Below, in pieces: positions 1 to 5,956 of a stretch of 7,296 nucleotides of DNA. Each line of letters opens with the position of its first letter. Position 1 is the stretch's first letter. The stretch comes from Deltaproteobacteria bacterium. Lineage in GTDB: Bacteria > Desulfobacterota > Syntrophia > Syntrophales > UBA2210. The position numbers and the translations under genes were made by a program. The notes beneath the pieces were generated by a model. It saw only the letters and a list, made by a program, of their open reading frames with translations, ran no database searches and was not told where the DNA came from. The stretch is from positions 1 through 7,296 of the forward strand of contig DSBH01000231.1 in NCBI GenBank assembly GCA_011056825.1. Direction: 5' to 3'.

Positions 1-102
1 ATACGCTTTTCCGGCAAGTACGGTCATATGCTCACGGAAATAACAAAGCCCCAGAGGTTGATCATGGAAAGCCTGGAGGTCAGCCCGCCAGCATAGTTAT
101 AA
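1..102. other. Unassigned left edge, no intact gene
   Basis: Plus frame 1 is open from the window edge to a TAG at 94-96, with a TAA at 100-102, and would encode about 31 residues. I cannot assign this peptide to a family. It does not look like the middle of a lipocalin, although a lipocalin C-terminus follows in the same frame. The tail of a different gene cut by the window edge, or scrambled DNA, are both possible. A 6-bp GC arm pair (84-89 with 107-112) flanks the two stop codons, but there is no T-tract to make it a terminator. Confidence 0.2.
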
Positions 103-291
103 AGTGGGCGGGAATTTAGGTTGGATAAGGACGAATACCGATATGCCTTCGTAACAAGTTCGAAAAAATCCTATCTCTGGTTTTTGTCGCGTACTCCCAC
201 AGTTTCGCGGGAATTAAAAGAAAAGTTCATATCGAAGATCCAGGAGAAGGGGTTCGATCCGGACGAGGTTATCTGGGTGAACCAGCAATAA
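103..291 (+). pseudogene. blc: C-terminal remnant of a Blc-type bacterial lipocalin
   Basis: Plus frame 1 from about 118 to the TAA at 289-291 encodes the last ~58 residues of an outer-membrane lipocalin-like protein. The key match is the block YLWFLSRTPTVS, followed by a helix and the ending GFDPDEVIWVNQQ. Escherichia coli Blc has YLWILSRTPTIS and later GFDVSKFIWVQQ (recalled, not aligned here). Family members are about 170-180 residues with a lipoprotein signal and bind lipids at the outer membrane. Here the N-terminal two thirds, including the GTWYE-type motif, is absent, and in-frame stops lie just upstream at 94-96 and 100-102. TTG at 121 is the only plausible start and has no convincing ribosome site. 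I read it as a decayed or recombined gene fragment. A frameshift further left, outside the window, cannot be excluded. Confidence 0.72.
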
Positions 292-300
292 TCATCTCCA

Positions 301-346
301 GGGGGACGCAGAAGTATCTAGAGGGACGTAGTTAACAAATTAACTT
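301..346. repeat. Short direct repeat plus palindrome, REP-like remnant
   Basis: GGGACG-C-AG (303-311) recurs as GGGACG-T-AG (323-331), spaced 20 bp apart. The second copy runs into a small palindrome, AGTTAA (330-335), CAAA, TTAACT (340-345). The arrangement resembles half of a REP-type palindrome of the kind associated with Y1 (RAYT) transposases, with the right-hand GGGACG complement lost. No transposase gene is visible. The assignment is a guess from pattern alone; the repeats themselves are directly visible. Confidence 0.35.
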
Positions 347-384
347 ATTGCCGGAAACAACAGGGAAGAATCTCTTCTTTCGTT

Positions 385-957
385 TCATTCGGGTATAAAT
401 CCAAGAAGGTTTTTCTCCCGTATCAGGTGGTCGATGGCTTCGTGAAGATCGTCCAGTGTTCCATTGTTGAGGATGGTGAAATCAGCCATATCCTGAGCCT
501 CTTCGATGTGGAACAGTTCTTCTTCACGGTTTTCCTGTTCCAGGAATTGTTCAAAGCTTTCGGGGTCTCTCTCTTCGCCCCGCCCCGCCAGCCTCTCGAA
601 GCGGAGCCTGGAATAGGATACTTCCACATTGACCAGGACACAATCTCCGCCGAATACGGATTTAAGAACCGTAACGTCGGCCAGTGACCGTACGCCACTT
701 ATTCCCACGGCCGTCGGATGTTCATCCCTGATTCTATCCGCCAGGAGACGTATGAAACATCCCTCGCCCATGTCGTCGAAATAGCGTTTCGATATGGCGC
801 CCAGGTTCTCGCGGGTCGGTTCAATGCCTTCGCGGGCGGCTATTTCGCGCACCATGTCGCCCGTGGAATAAAAAGGAATGCCGTATGCCGTTCGTATGTG
901 TTTCAGTACCTCGTCCTTACCCGAACCATTTTTGCCCACCGAGCCGATGATTTTCAT
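385..957 (-). CDS. P-loop nucleotide kinase-like protein (AAA_18/UPF0200-like)
   Basis: The 190-residue product looks like a small nucleoside-monophosphate or dephospho-CoA kinase-fold protein. It opens with a Walker A loop GKNGSGKD (residues 8-15), then an STGD motif (31-34) at the usual acceptor-site position. A GVRS motif (88-91) follows, then RFERLAGRG (119-127) leading into an Arg/Glu-rich lid-like segment (126-147), and finally an ILNNGTLDDL ending. This motif order matches the UPF0200/AAA_18 group related to adenylate kinase. The substrate cannot be told from sequence. The reading frame is open up to 1071, but I choose ATG at 955-957. It has a GAGAGGGGG ribosome site 4-7 nt upstream and begins directly with the beta strand before the P-loop, and a good promoter (1010-1038) lies inside the longer frame. 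The gene is divergent from the formate dehydrogenase operon; a functional link is not implied by sequence alone. Confidence 0.85.
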   Translation of the reverse strand: MKIIGSVGKNGSGKDEVLKHIRTAYGIPFYSTGDMVREIAAREGIEPTRENLGAISKRYFDDMGEGCFIRLLADRIRDEHPTAVGISGVRSLADVTVLKSVFGGDCVLVNVEVSYSRLRFERLAGRGEERDPESFEQFLEQENREEELFHIEEAQDMADFTILNNGTLDDLHEAIDHLIREKNLLGFIPE

Positions 958-1009
958 AATTCCCCCTCTCCCGGAATAATGCGGGTGCAACAGCGTATTT
1001 CGCAGGTGC

Positions 1010-1038
1010 AATGTAAGGCACCGCGGAAGGTCTGTCAA
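1010..1038 (-). promoter_or_regulatory. Sigma70-type promoter of the kinase-like gene
   Basis: On the minus strand a perfect TTGACA -35 (1033-1038) is followed by a 17-nt spacer and TACATT as -10 (1010-1015, 4 of 6 consensus). The start point would fall near 1003, giving a leader of about 46 nt before ATG 957. It also argues against the longer N-terminal frame starting at 1071. Confidence 0.65.
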
Positions 1039-1057
1039 GCTTCGCGTGTCGTGCCGG

Positions 1058-1079
1058 CTTATGTCAAACAAGACATAAG
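1058..1079. promoter_or_regulatory. 22-bp inverted repeat, candidate operator
   Basis: CTTATGTC (1058-1065) and GACATAAG (1072-1079) are perfect 8-bp inverted arms around the spacer AAACAA. The centre lies about 65 bp upstream of the inferred kinase start point and about 83 bp upstream of the inferred fdnG start point, a position suited to an activator or a shared regulator. It resembles a site for a dimeric regulator, but I cannot match it to a named consensus. A T-rich run (1097-1103) follows about 17 nt later, yet no plus-strand gene ends upstream, so a terminator is unlikely. Confidence 0.5.
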
Positions 1080-1105
1080 AATTTAATATTTCTCATTTTT
1101 TTTGC

Positions 1106-1121
1106 GTCAATTGTGCTTGAC
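1106..1121. promoter_or_regulatory. Inverted repeat overlapping the fdnG -35
   Basis: GTCAA (1106-1110) and TTGAC (1117-1121) are inverted 5-bp arms separated by TTGTGC. The right arm is part of the proposed -35 hexamer TTGACT (1117-1122), so a protein bound here would compete with or contact RNA polymerase. Five-bp arms alone are weak evidence, because any TTGAC -35 supplies one arm. Confidence 0.3.
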
Positions 1122-1145
1122 TTTGATCAGTCGCGTTGCTATGGA
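1117..1145 (+). promoter_or_regulatory. Candidate sigma70-type promoter of the fdn operon
   Basis: TTGACT (1117-1122, 5 of 6) is followed by a 17-nt spacer and TATGGA (1140-1145, 3 of 6). The weak -10 is preceded by TGC, an extended -10 (1137-1139). The start point would lie near 1152, leaving a leader of about 97 nt. I found no convincing sigma54 -24/-12 element in the region. Confidence 0.42.
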
Positions 1146-1158
1146 AAAAATATGACTG

Positions 1159-1173
1159 GCGGTCAATGACCGC
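1159..1173. promoter_or_regulatory. 15-bp palindrome in the fdnG leader, candidate operator
   Basis: GCGGTCA (1159-1165) and TGACCGC (1167-1173) are perfect 7-bp inverted arms around a single A. The site begins about 7 nt after the inferred fdnG start point, where a repressor would block transcription. The 1-nt centre makes an RNA hairpin less natural than a DNA operator. Confidence 0.4.
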
Positions 1174-1248
1174 TGTACAGGTTTTCCTGCCGTTGAAAGC
1201 GGTAATTATTATTGCTTCATTATATACTTGGAGAAAGGAGCGATCAGT

Positions 1249-4200
1249 ATGAATGTCAGCAGGCGAGGTTTCTTGAAGATCTCGGGCGCCGTTCTGGCGA
1301 GCAGCGGCCTCGGCGTAAGCCTGAAGCCGGTTTCCGCCTACGCGGAACCGCTGAAGATAGCCTACGCGAAAGAGACCACTACAATCTGTCCCTACTGTTC
1401 GGTGGGCTGCGGCATTATCGTATCCACCCGCGGCGGGAAGGTGATTAACACGGAAGGTGATCCTGATCATCCCATCAACCGGGGCGCCTTGTGCAGCAAG
1501 GGGGGATCGGTATATCAGATGTCGGTCAACAAGAACCGACTCGACAAGCCGCTGTACCGGGCTCCCTATTCATCGGAATGGAAGGAAGTGAGCTGGGACT
1601 GGGCCCTTGACAAGATCGCCGACAATGCGAAGAAATCCCGTGACGAGAGTTTCGTGGAGCGGAACGGCAGGGGCCAGGTGGTTAACCGCACAGAGGGCGT
1701 CGCTTCAATCGGCAGCGCGGCGCTGGACAACGAAGAGTTGTTTATATATCAGAAATTCCTGAGGGGGTTGGGTCTGGTCTATATTGAGCACCAGGCCCGT
1801 ATCTGACACTCCGCCACTGTTGCGGCTCTGGCAGAGTCGTTCGGACGCGGCGCGATGACCAATCACTGGAACGATATCGAAAACAGTGATTGCGTATTGG
1901 CGATGGGGAGCAACCCTGCGTCAAACCACCCGATATCATTCAAATATGTAACAAAGGCCATGGAGAAGGGAGCGCCCCTGATCAGCGTGGACCCCCGGTT
2001 CACCCAGACCTCGGCGCGGGCCAATATTTACGCTCCCCTTCGGTCGGGAACGGATATCGCTTTTCTCGGCGGTATGATCAAATACATTCTCGACAACAAC
2101 CTGATCCACGAGAAATACGTGAAGGCCTATACCAACGCCTCCTTTCTCGTGAACCCCGATTTCAAGATGCCCGGCGAGAACAACGGCGTTTTCTCGGGTC
2201 TCGTGGAAAACAAGTACGACAAAAGCACCTGGTCGTATCAGACCGATGCGGATGGCGTGATTCTGAAGGACCCGACGCTGTCCGATCCCAACTGCGTCTA
2301 CCGGCTTCTGAAAAAACATTACAAGAGGTATACGCCCGAGGTCGTGTCGAACATAACCGGGACACCGAAGGACAAGCTGCTTGCCGTGTACGAGGCATAC
2401 ACAAAAACAGGAAAACCCGGCAAGGCGGGAACAATTATGTATGCCATGGGATGGACCCAGCACACGGTAGGCGTCCAGAATATCCGGGCCATGAGTATCA
2501 TCCAGTTGCTGCTCGGCAACATGGGCGTGGCCGGCGGCGGCGTGAACGCGCTGCGCGGCGAATCGAACGTCCAGGGTTCCACGGACATGGCGCTCCTGTT
2601 CCACATTCTCCCCGGCTACCTAAAAACTCCCGTGGCATCATTGCAGACACTGGAAGAGTACAACAAGAAAAACACGCCTGCCACGAATGAGCCGAAAAGC
2701 CTGAACTGGTGGAAAAATTATTCCAAGTACATGGCAAGTCTTCTGCGGGCGCATTACGGGATGAACGTCACCCTGGAAGAGGCATACAATTATTTGCCGA
2801 AGCGCGACGACGGTCAGGACTGCTCCTGGCTGACGCTTTTCGACAGCATGTACAAGGGCAAGTTCTCCGGATTGTTCGCCTGGGGTATGAATCCCGCCTG
2901 CAGCGGCGCCAGTTCGCACAAGGTGCGCCAGGCTCTGACCCAGCTTGACTGGATGGTGAACGTCAACGTGTATGACAACGAGACGGGCTCTTTCTGGAGA
3001 GAACCGGGACTCGACCCGTCCAAGATCAAGACGGAAGTATTCATGTTGCCCTGTTCCTCCTTCATGGAAAAAGAAGGAAGTATAACCAACAGCGGCCGCT
3101 GGATGCAGTGGCGTTACAAGGCCGTTGATTCGCCCGGCGTGGCGATGCCCGACGGCGACATCATGACGGAGCTGTTCTACCGGCTCAAAGAACGCTATGA
3201 AAAGGACGGCGGCCCGCTTGCAGATGCCGTTACCAGGCTGACATGGGACTACGGTGTCAAGGACGGCGCCGGCCGGATCCATCATTTCGATCCTGATTAC
3301 GTGGCCAGGGAAGTGAACGGCTATTTTCTGGAAGACAAGGTCATCGGCGGCGTGCTGTACAAGAAAGGTACCCTTGTTCCCAGTTTCGGTCTGCTGCAGG
3401 ACGACGGTTCGACGTCATCGGGGAACTGGCTGTATTGCAATTCCTACACCGAAAAGGGCAATATGGCGAAGAGACGGGGCAACGAAGACAAGTCGCACAT
3501 AGGTCTTTACTCTGACTGGGCCTGGTGCTGGCCTCTGAACCGGAGGATCATCTATAACGGCGCTTCGGTTGATCCTGACACGGGCGTGCCCTGGGACAAG
3601 AAAAATCCTGTCATTCGCTGGGATGGCGCAAGGTGGAAGGGCGATGTGCCCGACGGCGTTGCGGCGCCCGGCGCGGGACGGCCTCCTTTCATCATGAAAC
3701 CGGACGGCGTGGCGAATATATTCGGGCCCGGGCTGGCCGACGGGCCTTTCCCGGAACATTACGAACCGCTCGAATGTCCCATTGAGGAAAACCTGCTGTC
3801 GCCGCAGTTTATCAATCCAACCATCGTGAGGTGGGACGAGGTCGGAACGGGAACCAGTGTTGACGCGAGAGCAACCTGCGATCCCCGGTTCCCCTTCGTC
3901 TGTTCCACCTACCGGGTGTCCGAGCACTGGCAGACGGGCGTCCTGACACGGTGGGCACCCTGGCTGGCCGAAATGCAGCCGGAGCTGTTCGTGGAAATAG
4001 GCAGCGAACTGGCGCGCCTCAAAGGGTTTAAAAACGGTGAACATGTGATGGTCAAGTCGGTCCGCGGCGAAGTTGAGGCCGTGGCCATCGTGACGGACCG
4101 CTATAAACCCATGAAAGTGGCCGGAATGACGGTCCACCAGGTCGGCATCCCCTGGCACTACGGATGGGTGACCACGAACATGAGAAAATACGTCCATGGA

Positions 4201-4329
4201 GACAAGGTTCCCGAAGTCTTCACAAGCGGTGATTCGGCGAATCTCTTGACGCCCTTTATCGGGGACCCGAATACGGGTATTCCCGAAAGCAAGGCCTTCA
4301 TGGTCAACGTTGAACGGAAGGGGGTGTAA
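1249..4329 (+). CDS. fdnG: Formate dehydrogenase-N catalytic subunit, selenocysteine-containing
   Basis: This 1026-residue subunit (E. coli FdnG is about 1015) oxidises formate to CO2 at a bis-MGD molybdenum or tungsten centre. A Tat signal (SRRGFLK, residues 4-10; likely cleavage after AYA at 30-32) sends it folded to the periplasm. Cys47, 50, 54 and 82 ligate one [4Fe-4S] cluster, with Lys84 just after. UGA 1804-1806 encodes Sec186: the frame reads HQARI-Sec-HSATVA and continues RGAMTNHW, matching FDH-N on both sides. Family-typical molybdopterin-oxidoreductase sequence follows (MGSNPASNHP, VDPRFTQTSARA, GNMGVAGGGVNALRGESN), and a molybdopterin-dinucleotide-binding domain occupies the last ~150 residues. 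ATG 1249 is preferred over the in-frame TTG at 1228 because AAAGGAG (1234-1240) sits 8 nt upstream of ATG and overlaps the TTG-initiated frame. The gene is the first of three tightly packed genes. Automated calling would split it at the UGA into 192- and 824-codon ORFs. Confidence 0.96.
1804..1806 (+). other. UGA recoded as selenocysteine (Sec186)
   Basis: The TGA falls exactly at the catalytic Sec/Cys position of formate dehydrogenases, between QARI and the conserved following His. The downstream frame stays homologous with no shift. The nearest in-frame downstream ATG (1855) has no ribosome site and would yield a protein lacking the cluster domain and active site, so a true stop is very unlikely. 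Confidence 0.95.
1804..1837 (+). promoter_or_regulatory. Bacterial SECIS element
   Basis: Directly after the UGA, ACT (1816-1818) pairs with AGT (1835-1837), U1820 with A1833 across a G-G mismatch, one U is bulged (1820/1821), and GC (1822-1823) pairs with GC (1831-1832). The loop is GGCUCUG (1824-1830). Counted from the U of UGA, the bulged U17/U18 and loop U24 sit where they do in the E. coli fdhF element. GUUGC (16-20) and UCUG (24-27) are identical to it (fdhF recalled from memory). Position 23, G in fdhF, is C here. SelB would bind this hairpin to deliver Sec-tRNA. Confidence 0.82.
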
Positions 4330-4332
4330 GCC

Positions 4333-5127
4333 ATGGCGGAAAAAATTAAACTCTACGATACAAGTAAATGCACCGGGTGTCGCGCCTGCCAGTTGGCCTG
4401 CAAACAGTGGAACGCCCTGCCGGCGGGGCAGACATACAATGCCGGCACCTACCAGAATCCCCCCGACCTTCAGTCGAATACATGGATGCTGATACGTTTC
4501 CAGGAGATGTCCAACGGTAACGGGGACGTCAAATGGCTGTTCAGGAAAGACGCCTGTATGCATTGTACCGACGCGGCCTGTATCAAGGTATGCCCCAGCG
4601 GGGCACTCTTCCGGACAAAATATGGTTCGGTGGCTCTGGACAGGGACAAGTGCATCGGTTGCAAGGAATGTATCTCCGCCTGTCCCTTCGATGTTCCCCG
4701 CTATGATCCGGTAACGGACAAGATAGCGAAATGCGATCTCTGCTTTTCGAGAATCGACCGGGGTATGGAGCCGGCCTGCGTGAAGGCCTGTCCCACGGGC
4801 GCCCTGAGTTTCGGCGACAAGGACGAAATGATCGCCAGGGCCCACGCCCGGGTAAAGGAGCTGGGCGGCGACGCCAACGTGTACGGCGACCAGTTCGTCG
4901 GCGGGACGCACATGCTTTACGTGCTTACTGAAAAGCCCGATGTTTACGATGAGCTTCCCGAGCGGCCGCGCGTGCCTCTCACGGTGATCGCCTGGAAAGA
5001 CTGGTTCAAGCCGTTGACGCTTCTGGCAGCGGGCGGTGTGCTGGCGGGTTCTTTCATTCACTACCTCACGCACGGACCGAAGGACACCAGCGGTGACGAC
5101 CAGGCCGGCGGGGAAGGAGGAGAATAA
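4333..5127 (+). CDS. fdnH: Formate dehydrogenase-N iron-sulfur subunit
   Basis: The 264-residue beta subunit carries electrons from the FdnG cluster to the cytochrome b subunit. It has four ferredoxin-type Cys groups: 13/16/19/23, 75/78/83/87, 107/110/113/117 and 134/137/149/153. As in this family, ligands are expected to be shared between groups so that four [4Fe-4S] clusters form a wire. A single hydrophobic helix near residues 226-245 anchors it, leaving a short polar, Gly/Asp/Glu-rich tail. It has no signal peptide; family members are exported together with the Tat-bearing alpha subunit. ATG 4333 lies 3 nt after the fdnG stop with AAGGGGG (4318-4324) inside the end of fdnG. E. coli FdnH is somewhat longer (about 294), mostly a loop and tail difference. 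Confidence 0.95.
   Translation: MAEKIKLYDTSKCTGCRACQLACKQWNALPAGQTYNAGTYQNPPDLQSNTWMLIRFQEMSNGNGDVKWLFRKDACMHCTDAACIKVCPSGALFRTKYGSVALDRDKCIGCKECISACPFDVPRYDPVTDKIAKCDLCFSRIDRGMEPACVKACPTGALSFGDKDEMIARAHARVKELGGDANVYGDQFVGGTHMLYVLTEKPDVYDELPERPRVPLTVIAWKDWFKPLTLLAAGGVLAGSFIHYLTHGPKDTSGDDQAGGEGGE
5114..5122 (+). promoter_or_regulatory. Strong ribosome binding site of fdnI
   Basis: AAGGAGGAG lies inside the last codons of fdnH, with its GGAGG core ending 9 nt before ATG 5130. It is the best Shine-Dalgarno in the operon and fixes the fdnI start. Confidence 0.75.
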
Positions 5128-5129
5128 CC

Positions 5130-5801
5130 ATGATTCCGAAAAAGGGTATGATCAAGTCGACTGACGCGTTTGAACGACTCGTGCACTGGTGGCTTGCCAT
5201 CACCTGTATTATTCTTATTCTCACGGGGCTGGGCATGATGTTTCACTCGTTTAATTTTCTCGGGACACCCTTGGGAGGGTTGAAGAACCTGAAACTGGTG
5301 CATAACTTCACGGGTCTCCTGTTCGCCCCGGCGCTTTTCTTCGCTATTCTGATCTGGTGGCGCGAGGCGGGCGTTTTCAAGATGCCGGAGGACCTTGAAT
5401 GGATCAAGGTCGCCGGCGGGTACTTGTGGCACGTGGATGATGTTCCGGAGACGGGTAAGTACAATCCCGGCCAGAAGGCCTTTTTTCTCGCCGTGGCGAT
5501 ATTCGGTATTCTCATGGTCGCAAGCGGTCTGATCATGTGGTTTCCCCTGTCGCTGCCGAGCGGGCTGGTGCAGTGGATGTATCCGCTTCACGCGCTGGGA
5601 ATGCTGGTAATTTTCCCCTTCGTGCTGGTGCACATCTACCTCGGCACGATTGGTGTTCCCGGTTCTGCTCGGGCCATCTTCACGGGGTACGTGACCCGGT
5701 CCTGGGCGGAGAAGCAGTGCCCCGGCTGGTTGAAAGAAATGGAAGAGGAAGGCAGACTGGAAATCTACGGGGAAGAAAAAGAGGAAGCGGCCCACGGCTA
5801 G
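5130..5801 (+). CDS. fdnI: Formate dehydrogenase-N cytochrome b556 subunit
   Basis: The 223-residue gamma subunit is an integral membrane diheme cytochrome b that exchanges electrons with menaquinone or ubiquinone. Four hydrophobic helices are visible at about residues 17-38, 56-77, 117-137 and 152-173. The four conserved heme ligands are present: His19 (RLVHWW), His58 (LVHNF), His154 (PLHALG) and His168 (LVHIYLG). Their spacing is nearly that of E. coli FdnI His18, His57, His155 and His169. The long loop between helices 2 and 3 is where the family contacts the beta subunit. The C-terminus is a short Glu-rich cytoplasmic tail. It starts 2 nt after the fdnH stop and is the last gene before the terminator. 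The direction of electron flow, formate oxidation or reverse CO2 reduction as in syntrophs, cannot be read from the sequence. Confidence 0.95.
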   Translation: MIPKKGMIKSTDAFERLVHWWLAITCIILILTGLGMMFHSFNFLGTPLGGLKNLKLVHNFTGLLFAPALFFAILIWWREAGVFKMPEDLEWIKVAGGYLWHVDDVPETGKYNPGQKAFFLAVAIFGILMVASGLIMWFPLSLPSGLVQWMYPLHALGMLVIFPFVLVHIYLGTIGVPGSARAIFTGYVTRSWAEKQCPGWLKEMEEEGRLEIYGEEKEEAAHG

Positions 5802-5827
5802 GCGCAATACAGAGAGACAATAACCGA

Positions 5828-5859
5828 AAAAGGTCCGGCCCGTCGGGGTCGGACCTTTT
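5828..5859 (+). terminator. Intrinsic terminator of the fdn operon
   Basis: AAAAGGTCCG (5828-5837) pairs perfectly with CGGACCTTTT (5850-5859). A G-T wobble (5838/5849) and CCC/GGG (5839-5841/5846-5848) extend it to a 14-bp stem closed by a GTCG tetraloop. T-rich sequence continues to 5863. The A/T ends make it potentially bidirectional. It separates fdnGHI from fdhE. Confidence 0.9.
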
Positions 5860-5891
5860 GTTTCTCGGGTCTGTTCGCTTTGACGAATTGC

Positions 5892-5920
5892 TTGAAATCG
5901 GGCAGTAAAAAATATATACA
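5892..5920 (+). promoter_or_regulatory. Candidate promoter of fdhE
   Basis: TTGAAA (5892-5897, 5 of 6), a 17-nt spacer and TATACA (5915-5920, 4 of 6) place a start point near 5927, about 30 nt before ATG 5957. The site follows the terminator, so fdhE can be transcribed independently of the structural genes. A register with TATATA two bases earlier is equally possible. Confidence 0.5.
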
Positions 5921-5956
5921 GCACGGGACGTGAAAAACCCCTGCAGAGGTGGAAAA

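Noticed and set aside
84..112. GC hairpin CCCGCC/GGCGGG with a 17-nt loop as a terminator
   Set aside because: The loop is long, the stem only 6 bp, and no T-tract follows.
365..377. GAAGA-ATC-TCTTC hairpin as terminator of the kinase-like gene
   Set aside because: A 5-bp stem with a 3-nt loop and no proper U-tract on the minus strand is too weak to call.
958..1071. N-terminal extension of the kinase-like protein by 38 residues
   Set aside because: The extension precedes the natural first beta strand, lies across the TTGACA/TACATT promoter, and the internal ATG at 957 has a clear ribosome site.
718..1086. A 122-codon plus-strand frame over the kinase-like gene and the divergent region
   Set aside because: It is antisense to the kinase P-loop coding sequence and crosses the minus-strand promoter; no ribosome site.
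1079..1248. FNR or sigma54 site upstream of fdnG
   Set aside because: Only a TTGAT half-site is present near 1123 and no GG-N10-GC pair with the expected flanks was found.
1855..4329. A separate 824-residue oxidoreductase starting at ATG 1855
   Set aside because: It is the downstream part of fdnG after the Sec UGA; no ribosome site, and the cluster domain and active-site residue would be missing.
3415..5073. A 552-codon open frame on the minus strand opposite fdnG and fdnH
   Set aside because: It runs antisense across two unmistakable genes, has no recognisable domain and a His/Arg/Val/Gly-rich composition typical of a complementary frame, and spans the fdnG/fdnH junction without any start signal.
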